64,000 bases of DNA. It comes from Chlorokybus atmophyticus (Eukaryota > Streptophyta > Chlorokybophyceae > Chlorokybales > Chlorokybaceae). Of this stretch, positions 45,571-56,982 are shown one piece after another. Position 1 is the first letter of the stretch. The number at the start of each line of letters is the position of its first letter. The notes under the pieces are model-generated. The model did not search any database. It saw only the letters and a list, made by a program, of their open reading frames with translations, and was not told the DNA's origin. Made by a program: the position numbers and the translations under genes. Location: NCBI GenBank assembly GCA_009103225.1, contig RHPI01000193.1, positions 492,650 through 556,649 on the forward strand, written 5' to 3'.

Positions 45571-48500
45571 TTACAAGCGCAATGCTCTCCGACCCAAAAC
45601 CACCTGCTCAATGACGGCTACACTCTCCTGATTGTCATCAACATGAACTAACTCCCCATCAAAGCTCTTGCCATAAAAGGCAGGGTGCTGCTCAGAGAAG
45701 AAATAGATCTGCGTGTATGCACTGCGAATGGCATATCGGTCTCCCGTCGGCTGTGGCTGCCAGTTGTAAATGAGGTACTTCTCCACCTCAGCCTCGCTCG
45801 CGAACTTGTTGCCGCTGTATTTGCATTCGGAGACGAAGAAACGGCCCAATGCACCAGACAACTGGAGAGCCTGTCAACAGAATACGTACTTAGAGCATCA
45901 GCATGTCAAGCACATTAAAAAAGACAAAGACTCAAACCAAAGCCACCTACATGCATCTGTATGTATGCACAATTCCGTTGCACACACCTCTGCTTGTTAC
46001 CAAGTAGGTACGCAGATATGCATGCGTGCGCGCAGGAGTGCGTGTCAGCATGCACGCGCTAAGACACTACTCATGCACGCGCAGAAGTGCGGACACGCAC
46101 GGTTGCGCGCATGCAAGAATGGTGCACAGCATGACAGGAGCTAGACCATCCGCAAAACGACCAGCAAGTCTCATACTGTAGCCTGTGTGGCATGATAAAA
46201 TACGAACACAAACATCTCTCCTTGACGCTTACAAGTGCAATGTAGACAGCATATGTGAAACATGAATAAACACGTACTGCCGATGTATGATCAATCCTCA
46301 TCTTGGGGCTCCACTCCCAAGGCGCCTTCTCAGGGTGCCACTGCGATCCATATAATGGCAACTCCGAGCCCTCCACTGTAGACACAAACGGCCGCCCATT
46401 GCGATCCCGATCAACAGAGAGGACCTGTTGTGTTTGTGAGTGTCAGCAGTGGTTGCAGCGCTATTTGGAAATCTGTTGTAATGCATTCCTACACCAGGGC
46501 CTGCTGTTTAATGCAGCATGTGTGCATATGAGTGTCGGATTTTGTCAATCTATACATCTGTATGCAATTGTTTATGTACAGCGACTGCACGCCAAGGCAC
46601 ATACCTTCAGGTAGTTGGCAGCGTTGGAAGCACTAAACCTCTCTGGATCAAATCCAAGGCCATGGTTGTTGAAAGCAAGATGAGATAGGGGAGAAGACAC
46701 CTGTTGAGAAAATTGTTCAATTCTAGTGTCAACGTGTGTGAAGGTGCATATGATTGTTGATGCAACGAGGCTTACTTCACGGAAGAGTTCATCAGGAAGC
46801 TCAGAGAACAATCGAGACTCCCAACCATCAATGGTAAAGTTCAACGAGATGTCCAGGTTCTCTGCGTCATACTCGTCTAGTAGCGTTGCGTTCACGTCAT
46901 GCGCTGTGTGTCACAAGAGCTTTTGACAACAAGTTTCAACAATCTCGCAGTCTCTGCTTTGTTGTGTTGTTGTTTGCAAGTTTTACAACTGCACTGCAGT
47001 CGCATACACTGAGTGTGTGCGTGTGATGAGCTCCACTAAGTGCTATTTACAACCGCATGAAGGCATGATAACAATGCCGAGTTGACGGCCACACTTTTCA
47101 TAATTGTCTGCCTCACACTCCATGCACTTTGCGCGTGCGACTGTTCACACTGCATGCAATGCTCTTACCCAGCCACTGCACGGTGCGCTCGAACCCAAGG
47201 CACGTGCCCCAGAGAGGGAAATAGTCCCCATTCATGCTGGACTCCACCACATGCCGCAAGATGTGACTGGTAGTCCTGAGGTAGTGAGCGCCTGTCGGGT
47301 CCTCATAGGATGGGTTGAACTCCACTAACCCACCGGTGAAGAAGACGCCATTCACCCTGTTGTGCAAATTGAAACATATCAATCGAATGCGTGCTCGTGC
47401 ATGTGTGTGTTCATCACATGGATGCACCGTTTACACACAAGTGTGTGTGTACACCTGTGTGTCTGTATACTGTGTGTAAGTTCAGATCATAAACCCAAGC
47501 GAAGCATCCATTTGTACCTGGCTAGCAAGTAGTCCAGCTGCTCAGGGCTGGAGTTGTAGAAAATAGGCACCACACGGGCGCCGCCAGCTTCAAGCCAGCG
47601 CACATAAGACACGGCAAAAGAGTGGGTGCCGTACTTCAGCTGTGGTTGACACAGAAGCACGAGTCAGCACCTGAAATAGAAATCATTCCACGCAAGAAAG
47701 AACAATTAGTAGGTTCAAGTGGAGTACTAGACTTGCAGTAAACAAGTACATTATTAACACAGAAGCACGAGTCAGCACCTGAATTAAACCATTGCACGCA
47801 AGAAATAAAGATTAGTAGGTTCAAGTTGAGTACCAGACTTGCAGTAAACAAGTACATCACAAGGGTCAGGGAAATTGAACCAAAGTAAACCAGTTGCTAA
47901 CGCTAGAGCTCAAGCTGCTTCGCATAACCACGAGTAGAGAGGTTAGTTGCTCCCAATGTTTACATGACATTAGCTGCCTCCAGTATGCGTAAAGGGAGAA
48001 AAGCCTATGCTCAGTTCAGACCAAACGGTTTCACGTAACTTTTGACAGGTGCTTCAAGCTCTACTCTGCATGTGGCAGTAAGAACTAGAACTATGTGAAA
48101 CAAGGAAGTGTCTACTGCTTTTCAGTTGCACTGTGAGCTTGCAAGTGTGTGTACCTGAGATGGCACTGTCACTGGCAATGTGATCACCCCAATCACCGGT
48201 TTTTGCGTCTTCATCTCCTGTACACAACATCTTGGTATAAGCAGCTTGCAAGCATGAAGTTGCGGGCACAATGCAAGCGCTCGACTCGAGTAGTGAAGTC
48301 CAGACGAGTCTAGTCTAGTGTAGTGGAAGCAGCAGCAGCTTGCATGCATGTGACAGCTGCTGCATGACAGCGTGTAAGCATGCACAAGCTTGCACAACGC
48401 AAGCGCTAGACTCCAACAGTGAAGTCCAGTCAGTAAGTCTAGCCTAGTCCAGTCTAGTCTACACACAATTTGCATGTGACAGCTGCTGCATGACAGCTTT

Positions 48501-48698
48501 TATGCAGCTGTGCTGCTAAGCAACAACAGTTCGTGCTGTTGCAAGTCATCACAAGGTAAAACGAAGCTGCCAGGCTGACCGCGTCAGGCTGGGCCAACAG
48601 CCCCATGTACTCACCTCGGGCCGGTAGTACGCCCACGCCGGGGCGGCGAGCAGCAGCAGCGCCAGAAGCATGCCGCAGCTGCATGACAGCGACGCCAT
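45571..48698 (-). CDS. GGH: Gamma-glutamyl hydrolase (folylpolyglutamate hydrolase)
   Basis: Cleaves the polyglutamate tail of folates in the vacuole or after secretion (peptidase C26). Eight exons close in phase: 48615-48698, 48155-48217, 47518-47639, 47169-47356, 46776-46903, 46605-46700, 46278-46424 and 45571-45870, giving 375 aa. An N-terminal signal peptide is clear: MASLSCSCGM, then a Leu/Ala run ending in AWA. Motifs: KPVIGVITLPV, SFAVSYVRWLEAGGARVVPI, VNGVFFTGG, the nucleophile elbow PLWGTCLGFE with the catalytic Cys, NNHGLG, and the catalytic-His region PLYGSQWHPEKAPWEW. Length is slightly above the plant and animal range (about 320-350). Two introns carry tandem duplications (listed separately). 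It is divergent to the thioesterase gene with 650 bp between starts. Confidence 0.96.
47645..47860. repeat. Tandem duplication, about 109 bp x 2
   Basis: Two adjacent copies, roughly 47649-47755 and 47757-47863, each beginning ACACAGAAGCACGAGTCAGC and ending AGACTTGCAGTAAACAAGTA, with a few substitutions and small indels. The pair lies inside the intron between GGH exons 2 and 3, close to the acceptor of exon 3. Confidence 0.85.
48255..48500. repeat. Tandem duplication, about 120 bp x 2
   Basis: Two imperfect copies in the first GGH intron. Each has CGCAAGCGCT or GCAAGCGCTC, GTGAAGTCCAG, a TCTAGTC-rich stretch and a shared end, TGTGACAGCTGCTGCATGAC, near 48349 and 48475. Confidence 0.75.
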
Positions 48699-49348
48699 CG
48701 CTGACCACACCGACAACGCAACGCACCCCGAAAAGACTCTAAATTACCACCCAACGACACCCACACCGCCACCAGCGCAGCCGCCGCCGCCGCCTGAAGT
48801 GGAATCTACTCTCAGTCTGTCACTGTGTTTGCACTGCTGTTTGGCAACAACTTGCTGAAAGCCCGTAAAGGAATCCTTGGTATCTCTCAACTCGCTTTAG
48901 TGTCTAGTGACAGGTAACAGAGTATCTGCTCACTCGACTCTGCGTTAGCATTGGCCCAGAATCAGGTAGTATTGCAGCACAGTAACTGGCAAGAAAGGCA
49001 AGATACTGGTAAGGCGGCGCCGAAATACCGTACCGAACGCCTGTCTCAGTTGCCAACTTGGCAGTGCCGAGTTGGCACACTTGACCCGTCGACGTGGCGA
49101 AAAGGCCTTTTTGCAGTATAGCAGGCAGTCACGGGCGCCGCTATAAGGGCATCATGCCTATAACGAAGGACAGAATGGTCGTGGTATGGCAAGGGGGTCT
49201 TGGAACCTCGGTAAGGGCATGTCCAATTAAATGGGTTTGGTACTTCTCATCTCTGTGCAACTACGCAAGAAGTCTGCTTAGAGCCTTGTACGTCATAAAC
49301 TGCCGCCGTCGCCTGGCTGGCGCACGTGGCGCCGCCGTCTGGCGCCGA
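48699..49348. promoter_or_regulatory. Divergent region between GGH and the thioesterase gene
   Basis: 650 bp upstream of both genes. The frame of the thioesterase is open upstream to 49094, so a longer N-terminus is possible. No repeat or named motif is obvious apart from a GCCGCCGCC run at 48780. Confidence 0.35.
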
Positions 49349-50738
49349 ATGGCGTTCACGCTCTCAGCCGTGACGGTGGCGGCATTGCGTCCCATACCCT
49401 TCCCGTTGCGTGCTACTCCTGCATCTGCCGTTATTCCTGTTTCCAGACCAGATCCATTCACACGTCCCAAACGCACTTTGAAGCCAGTGCAGTCTGGTCC
49501 CGGACGCATGCCTCGCGCACAGGCTCGGTCCCAGGAGAAGTCACAGGTCACAAAGGATGGAGTTGGGACTAGGACCAATGACACTACAGCAGCAGTGGCA
49601 ACAACAACAGCAGCAAAAGGAGGAGGAGGGTGGTTTGATGTTGAGATGAGCGTGCGAGACTATGAGCTTGACCAATTCAGTGTAGTTAACAATGCCGTTT
49701 ACTTCCAGGTACCGTTGTTGTAGGTGGTGTGGTCAAGCATGCATGCACGCCCACACGCGCACAAGCACGCCCATATGCACGCACACACATGTGCACACGC
49801 CCACGCATGCAAACGCACGATGGTGATGGTACTGTGGTCAACATGTATGCATGCGCACACCCGCATGCACACGTACACAGAGGCACACATGCACACAGCC
49901 ATGCATGCATCCACACATTGATAAGCACACGCAAAGGCCGTATGCACATGTGGGTGGAATGGCAGTACTTTCAGCACGCGCGGCACGAGTTCCTTGCAGC
50001 GGCGGGGTTGCCGGCGGACGACGTGGCGCGAGCGGGTGAAGCCCTCGCGGTCGCACGCTACGACAACGCACGGTTCGTTGCGCCATTGCGCTCCGGTGAC
50101 AGGTGGGTGGGTGTATGTGCGTATGCATATGCCTCTGCATGTTTGTTGCGCATGCATGCAAACCCAAGCGTGGACAGATACATACATACTACTAGACAGG
50201 CTCGCACATGAAAGCATACAGATGCACATGCACACAGCCAAGCGCGCGCAAGCACGTGTACATGCAAATGCATATACAAGCACACACATACAGGACTTCA
50301 CCAACACAGACATGACTTCAATAGACCTCACCACTGGCTGCTAGGGTCCAACAACTTCTGTACTTGTATTCTGAACACATTAATCCCTGTCATGCTCACT
50401 GACTGTTGTAACACCTCGCGCCTCACAACAGTCATCAATAACACCTGCCGACAACTCATCATCCACAACACAGGTTTCGGGTGAGGATAACCGTGACTTC
50501 GTTGCGGCCAGCGCGCTTCACCATACACCACACAATACACAAACTTAGCAACGTAGCAAAGGCACCAGATAGTGGGGTAGATGGTAGTAATAATGACAAT
50601 TACAGCAAGGTAGCGCAGTTGATATGTGAGGCGAGTGCGGTTATAGTCAAACTGAACAAAGACTACAAGCCGGTCAGGTTACCGTCAGAATTGGTCGCAT
50701 GCATACTGCCTGTGCTTGTTAAAGAGGACCCTTTATGA
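49349..50738 (+). CDS. Plastid acyl(-ACP) thioesterase, ALT/4HBT hotdog family
   Basis: Hydrolyses acyl-ACP or beta-ketoacyl-ACP, releasing free fatty acids or methylketone precursors in plastids (plant ALT1-4 and MKS2 relatives). Three exons: 49349-49708, 49966-50102 and 50474-50738, giving 253 aa. The first about 95 residues are Ser/Thr/Arg/Ala/Pro-rich with no acidic start and look like a transit peptide. The hotdog domain begins FDVEMSVRDYELDQFSVVNN, with the catalytic Asp in ELDQ, then YFQHARHEFL, ARAGEALAV, FVAPLRSGDRFRVRITV, and the last strands VIVKLNKDYKPVRLPSEL. One domain is the normal form. The insertion NVAKAPDSGVDGSNNDN in the middle of the fold is longer than in plant members and lies where a surface loop is expected. 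An ATG further upstream (49094) is in frame, but 49349 gives the more typical transit peptide. Confidence 0.9.
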
Positions 50739-51317
50739 GTAGTAGTGGCTTTGCATGTTGGGTAGCCAAGTATACTCATAGCAGTATTGCGAAGATATGG
50801 CGAATGCAGACTCTCACATCCTAGAGTAGTGACAGCAACATGCGACAAAAGTCTACAAGCGTCCCATGCAGTAGTAACCAAGTGCAGTACCCAACACACT
50901 TCAACTCTATAGACTGCTGCACTTGCAGCTTGCTCGGAAAACTGATTGGTTGATACAGCACACCAACTGTGCAGAAGATTCATGTATGCTCGCTTCAGGG
51001 CTGCCCTTCACCCCGAGGTACCACACTTCAGGAGGGCCATGACATGTTAACTACAACATGATACAGTGCACTACTAGTGATGTCGTTGCCAACGCTGTTG
51101 CTGACTAACGCTTTAACACAAATTTACACACTCAAGTCAGTATTCGCTGTGCACTCCCTGCGAGCTGACCAAGTCACACACTACAGCACCTGCCAGGGAG
51201 GCCTCAATACTCATACATTACACACAAAGCAGGGTCAAGCAGGGTCAAGCAGGGTCTCCACTTATTGCTGCTGCTGCTGCTGCTGTGGTTGCTGTTGTCC
51301 AACACATACCTCCACTC
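50739..51317. other. Tail-to-tail gap with AGGGTCAAGC triplet repeat
   Basis: No gene. Three copies of (C)AGGGTC(AAG)CAGG lie in tandem at 51232-51256, followed by a CTG run at 51266-51280. Confidence 0.45.
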
Positions 51318-54113
51318 TCACAACTGCGGCGGTTTATACTCCATCTCCACATCCAGCGGCTGCAGGCTCAGGTACGTCTCTCCTTCAGGCCGTCTCTGAT
51401 TTTTGAAAAACCACAATCCCGCCACGGTGACGGCCGAGATGAAGGCGGCGGAGGCGAAAATGAGCGTGACAATGCTGAGGGCTGAGAGGTGAGAGCTGTG
51501 GGAGGGTTGTGGTTGTGAGTCTGAGGAGGATGGGTCTGAGGAGGAGTGGGGCTTGAAGGGAGAGGTGGAGTCGGTGTGCTCTTCTTTGTCGTCGTTGGTG
51601 GAGAGGAGCTGGGTGATGGCGTCGCCCGACAAGGAGGCTGAGCTCTGAAGGAGAACACACACATGAGTACTTGCGCAAGCATGCACATGCATTTGCGCAC
51701 GCACACAGCAAGAGACAAGCACGCACGCATACATGAGAACACACAAACACATATATGCGCGCATGCACTGCAATGAGTTTTGAGCACCTTCAGCTGCATA
51801 GCATTGTCGAAGTGTTGCATGTCATCCGCTTGCATTTGAGTACTGTTCAAAGTGTTCAAGATATTGTGTACCTGCAGCAGCTGCAGTGCGATGGCTTCTT
51901 CAAGCATGGCAGCCTTATCGGTCGAGCACCATGCGCAAGTGTCTTGACTCACAGCAGCCGCCATGTCCTCGCACACACCAAAGTACCCCTCTTCTTGCCC
52001 GGTAGCAAACTGATTGCAAAGCTGCAACACGACCACATATCTGTGAGCATGTGTACATGACGTTGCTTTGTACTTGTATGTGCCAAGGCATGACAACTCC
52101 TTTAGGAACTTGTTGCCGCAGCAGACACCTTCCCACAAAACTACACAATACACTTCAACTCCTGCCCAAACAACTGTCCAACACCCTCACCCCCACCCCA
52201 AATATCCCTACCCACCGGCTCGTCCCATGCGGCCGCGAATAGCGTCTTTGCTTGCTCGAGCGGCAGGCCTGTTGGGGGCATTGTTGTCGGCTCCGGCGGT
52301 GCGCGCGAGGCCAGCGCGCGCTTGATCGCGTCGCCCAGTGTGACCACACGACCGCAGGCGCAGGAATCCACGACAGCCTGCGATGATACAATGTTGTGTT
52401 TGTGGAAGTGAGTGAAGAGCAACCAAGCTTGCAAAAATCCTACAGCAGGTTGGCCTCTCACCTGGCACATTTTCCTGCAGGGCAGACCCATGCTGGTCTG
52501 CATCATCAGGTTGGGAAAGTTCTTTGCAATTGTGTCGAATGGGTCGGAGTCGTTGCTTAGCAGCTCGGTCACCATTGGCTGACACGCAATGTAAATTGAC
52601 ACATGTTGGGATGTTGACTTGAACATGACCCAACATGCAAGGAGACAGAGGTGTGAGTCAATCTCTCACCAATGCGGCATCCACCAAGCGGTCGAATGTG
52701 CCGCACTTGGGCGCAGATTGTTCGCACCACATGCGCTGTTGGCTGAGAGAGCATGCGGCACACTCTGGAAAACCTAAACAGACACCAACTTAGTTAGCAT
52801 ATTGTTAGATGTACCAGTCGCAAGATCAGGAGTATTACACACAATAACAAACGAAGGCCAACACGATGCAAGTGCAAGCCCTTTACCATTAGCTTGTAGG
52901 AGACTAGTCATCTGCTGGCGCGGATTGGCAATCTTCTCGTTGCCAATGCTGCTGAACACACAGTCCAAAGGCCCTGCAGACAAGACAACAGTTAGCAAAA
53001 GTCCTCACACAAGAAAAAGAAGCACTATGGCAGCAGTGGTGTATGTGTTGTACGTGGTGTATGTTGTGGTATGGTATGAGAATGTAGTGTATCTGGTAAC
53101 CGTTGTTAAATGTGTACGTGTATGTGACAGCACGCACACAATGTCCACCCTGGCACGACAATGTAGTGTACATGTGGTATGTGTACGTGTAAGAAAAAGC
53201 ATGCACACGAAAAGGTCAACCCTGGCACGAGCTGTGTATGATGTGTGCGTGCGCATGCATGTGTGTGTCACTCTTTATACATGGTGGTATACACACATTG
53301 AAGTACACACAATTGTAAGTTACACAGCCGACGAGATTGTCAAGATGTTGCCATACCAGTTTGAGGACAGTACTGTTGGAAGTCAGACTCCGCCGGCAGA
53401 GCCGCGCACTCGCCGCTTCCACCAAATATGTTACATCCCACATTGCCTGATGCTGCGAGGGCCGCTCCGGCGCCGCGCAGCATCTGCTTCTGCAGCGTCG
53501 CGGGCATGCGTGACAGATCCAACAGCTGCATTCGCAGCATCGACAACATCTCCGGCGTCAGATATTGGTAGAGGTCGGGACCCGTGCCGAAGGGGTTAGA
53601 AACAGGCATTGGTGGCGTGTGATCATCTGAAACCACGCAAGCGAGTGGTTTTTGCTGATGAATGTGTAAGATGGTGCTGGTTTAGTTCACTACTGCCCAA
53701 TGTATTGGACAATGCTTCCCAAAACGGCAAAAATTTCATTCCAAGGATACTGCTTCGTGAAGTGACGGCCAAAAGCCATGCCAGATTGGCAACTGACTAG
53801 ATGCTGTTCAGAGATTATAGTTGCCACATACAGCGGAGGAGCACACATAGCTTGTCAGTACATACAACGGAGACACATCCATACAGCCGACAATGTGCAC
53901 TGCATGCACTGATTGCCCATTGGCTGCAGTACATGTATGTAATGTAGCTGTCACTGTCAAATGCATGCTTGTGTGCACTGCCCTTTTTTCCCTACCTCTG
54001 AAATGCTCAGGAAAAGCATTTGTCAGCTGCGGGGCCAACAGCACGGCAGCCAACACCACCAGCAGCAGCGCAATCAGCCGCTGATGGTAATGCTGCTTGC
54101 TGGTCAGCGCCAT
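51318..54113 (-). CDS. Cys-rich type I membrane protein
   Basis: Eight exons close in phase: 53996-54113, 53357-53626, 52887-52973, 52670-52773, 52462-52578, 52216-52377, 51788-52021 and 51318-51644, giving 472 aa. The start has a basic head and a long hydrophobic stretch (LIALLLVVLAAVLLA) ending TNAFPE, a signal peptide. The lumenal or extracellular part has about 15 cysteines, many in pairs such as FPECAACS, LPCRKMCQ and DSCACG, so probably disulfide-bonded. A Ser/Pro/His-rich stalk precedes one membrane helix (ALSIVTLIFASAAFISAVTV) and a short cytosolic tail, QRRPEGETYLSLQPLDVEME, with a YLSL sorting-type motif. No known domain is recognised. The architecture suggests a surface or endomembrane receptor-like or cargo protein. 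The gene model is firm; the role is unknown. Confidence 0.8.
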
Positions 54114-55157
54114 TGTGGCTCGATAACAGCGGCCCCTGCAAACATGCTTGAGATCAGCAGTCTGTCATAAGCACCTTACATGCGAAGTGAAGAGCAAGGC
54201 GTGCATAAGTCACAATCGCTGCCAAGTGAAGAAGCAGGCGAAGCCACACATGCTGGCTTGAAGACAAGCAACTTGTGTGGGCTTCAGATGTCATTTTTGG
54301 AAATGGACAACAGAAGCAATAACTTATGTCCCCCATGCAAGGAGGAGTGCTGCTGATGAGCCAACGTCTTTGGCACACAACACACGGCAGGGAGATTGAG
54401 AAACCAATTTATACGACACTCATGCAGTACGTGAACCAGTGCAGTATGCAGACGCAAGAAGGCTCAAGCACTAGATAAGCGAGCAGACAATTAAGCAACA
54501 TACACCAATCAGCTCGCAAGCAAGCAAGCAGGCACACAAGCAAGCAGGCAAGCACGGAAGCCAACAAGCAAGCCAACAGACGATGAACGAGGGTACACAG
54601 ATGTGCAATCAAGGAGGAGATCAAGTAGTGAAGAGCGCCAGCTGTTGCAACTGGCACGAGAGCACAAACGTGCACGGAAGCACTCAAGCAAGGAAGCAGT
54701 ACGGAAGCAAGCAAGCAGGCCAAGCTGCAGAAATGCCTGCAAAGTGACACTCTCTCTCAACCTTCCGTCTCACCAGTTAACAACTTCCCGGCCTTCTCCA
54801 AACCAGTACACTGCCGGCAGCGCCGCCGCCGCTCATCACCCAGCCTTATTGCCACGTGGCACTGCGAGCCACTTGACCAAGAAACCCCAATCAAGAATCC
54901 TCGTTTCAGTATTAGACAAGGTCTCAGCCAAAGAAGTGGAATTCCACAAACCTTGAGTGGATTCCGTCTAAACTTACACCCAAAGCGTCCAAAACACGAG
55001 AAGCTACCAGCCAAGAAGTAAATGGAAGAATGACGTTGGTCACAGTGTTTTGCCTAACGTAGCGTTAGTCATGCTTACAAGCTAACAGCACTGCCTTACC
55101 GGATAGATAACGTTATCAGCGGCGGCGGTGGTGGCGGTGGCGGTGGTGGTGTCCGTA
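54114..55157. other. Divergent gap with AAGCAAGCAGGC satellite-like repeats
   Basis: Upstream of both neighbours. At 54508-54720 the DNA is a degenerate array of AAGCAAGC(AGGC) units. The region 55110-55150 is GGCGGTGGTGGCGGT. A minus-strand frame across 54409-54750 is a by-product of the array. Confidence 0.45.
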
Positions 55158-55272
55158 ATGGCCACAGAGGCAGCGCCGACGCCCGTGCGCGTAGTATCGC
55201 TGCGTGATGATGCAACCGCCAACGCCTTCCCCATCCCTGCAGACCGTCTCATCCAGCTGTGCCAGGTACAAC

Positions 55273-55365
<93 letters not shown>

Positions 55366-56982
55366 CCTCATGGTCATCGTCATCGTCATCTTTCTCCTCT
55401 TTGCCCAGGGCGTGCTGGCGGCCAACCAGGGCACCGACGACCCCGACGGCCTCCTGGCGCCGGACTTCCGCTTCGCTGGCCCTGTCGTCGGCCCTCTTGT
55501 CAAAGAGGAGTATGTTAGGGCTGTCAAGGGTTTCAACATTAAAGTAGCGTTTCCAGGCAAGACAATACTGCATGCACTGTATACGATGTATGACAACGAT
55601 TGCGATAAGGAAACAACTGCCAACATGACAATGTGTACATGTACTTGCCAAACTGTGATGTGGACATGCAACTATGAGTTGTGTAAAGCAGTTGACATCC
55701 TGCAAGGTGCATGCATTCATGCCCCTGCCTGAGTGTTGTAGCCATCAGTTTCGCACTCAACGCTACATGCTTGCATGTATTCCGCACCTGCGTGCACACG
55801 TTACCCACGCCGCCGCCTTTCAACGTCGTGTGTAGACTTGGAGCCAAACTTCCATCACTTCCGCGTGGACCCCTTTGAGCCCAACCGAGTGTGGTTCACC
55901 ACAAGGTGTGTGTTGTGATGATGTCCTGTTCAGTCGTAGTAGTGCGCCACATTATTACGTATCTAGTTACATGACTACCAAGCTGTGTTTATTGAGAGTC
56001 CAGTATGTTGTTGTGTTTTGCTTTGTTTAGCGCAGGACACGAGGGACACATACTGGCACGCTGAATTTTGGAGGCCGGCGCATTGCGCCTACCGGAAAGG
56101 TAATGTGATACACAGTTGTTTTGTGCACACAGTTGACCGTTCCACAACCACACCAGGCCTGGCCTGGCAAGCGATGTTGTTCAAAGTGAGTGACTGGTGA
56201 GTTGTGCAGAGGGTTGAGGCGGCGCCTGAGGCGTGCAGCATGACCTTCAACGCAGACGGCAAAGTCATCCAGTACACTGTTGGGTGAGTGTCGCCCCACA
56301 CACGGTCATACACATTGACTCCTTTGTACTTTGTACAATGCCACAGAGCTCCACACTTTCATCATGCATTAGTTGTTCAACTATCATGTGGCGGCAGTTC
56401 AGTTATGCATCGTGTCAAATATGTATCACCGCACCAACAGTGTTGACAAGAGAGTTCAGAGTCAGGCAGACTTTGCTTCTCATCCATTGCATGAGGTTAC
56501 TCTCACATTACATCAGTCTCTCGTGATTGGACTTGTGTGTTCCTCCCCACAGATATGTGATGGACCGACGTGTCGGCAACACGGGCGGTCTGGGCGCCCT
56601 CTTCGGCCTGCTCTACGCGGTCGGCCACCCGCTGCCGTTCCCAGAAGGAAGACCTTGGACGCCGTCGCTCATGTATCGGGTGAGTAGCTTTGGGTACAGT
56701 GCACATGTGTGTGCGTGTGTGCTTGCGTGGTCGTGCACCTTGAAGGTTTTGCACACAATTATAGTAGATGCGTGCATGTGGGTTCGTGTGTACATGCATA
56801 TGTTTGCGTGTGCATGAGTGTGTGCTTGAGGTTGTGTGGATGTGGGCGATTGACACATCTCAGCAGCAGGCACTGCTGATGCATGCAAATGTTTTGAACA
56901 GGCATTCATCCTGTTCGGGCGCATTGTTAGTCGTCTGCAACGGCTCTTCCAAGCTGGATTTGGGAGTGCAAAGCAGGCTTGA
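55158..56982 (+). CDS. SnoaL/NTF2-like fold protein
   Basis: Seven exons close in phase: 55158-55265, 55409-55556, 55836-55905, 56036-56099, 56210-56283, 56553-56679 and 56902-56982, giving 223 aa. The order of blocks fits a SnoaL-like (NTF2-fold) domain: LAPDFRFAGPVVGPLVKEEY, a KGFNIKVAFPDLEPNFHHFR helix-strand unit, VDPFEPNRVWFTTR, GTHTGTLNFGGRRIAPTGK, then SMTFNADGKVIQYTVG. The C-terminal part has GNTGGLGALFGLLYAVGHPL, a hydrophobic pocket or membrane-touching helix. Proteins of this shape are widespread in algae and diatoms and are uncharacterised. The FHHFRVDPFEPNRVW block is the best signature. The second intron (55557-55835) starts with a GC donor, and the first contains a (CT)n microsatellite. 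The substrate is unknown. Confidence 0.82.
55279..55361. repeat. (CT)n microsatellite, about 83 bp
   Basis: Uninterrupted CT dinucleotides inside the first intron of the SnoaL-like gene, only about 47 bp before its acceptor, where it extends the polypyrimidine tract. Confidence 0.95.

Noticed and set aside
54409-54760. Leu/Ala/Cys-rich minus-strand ORF as a membrane protein
   Set aside because: It is produced by the degenerate AAGCAAGCAGGC array and has no independent support.
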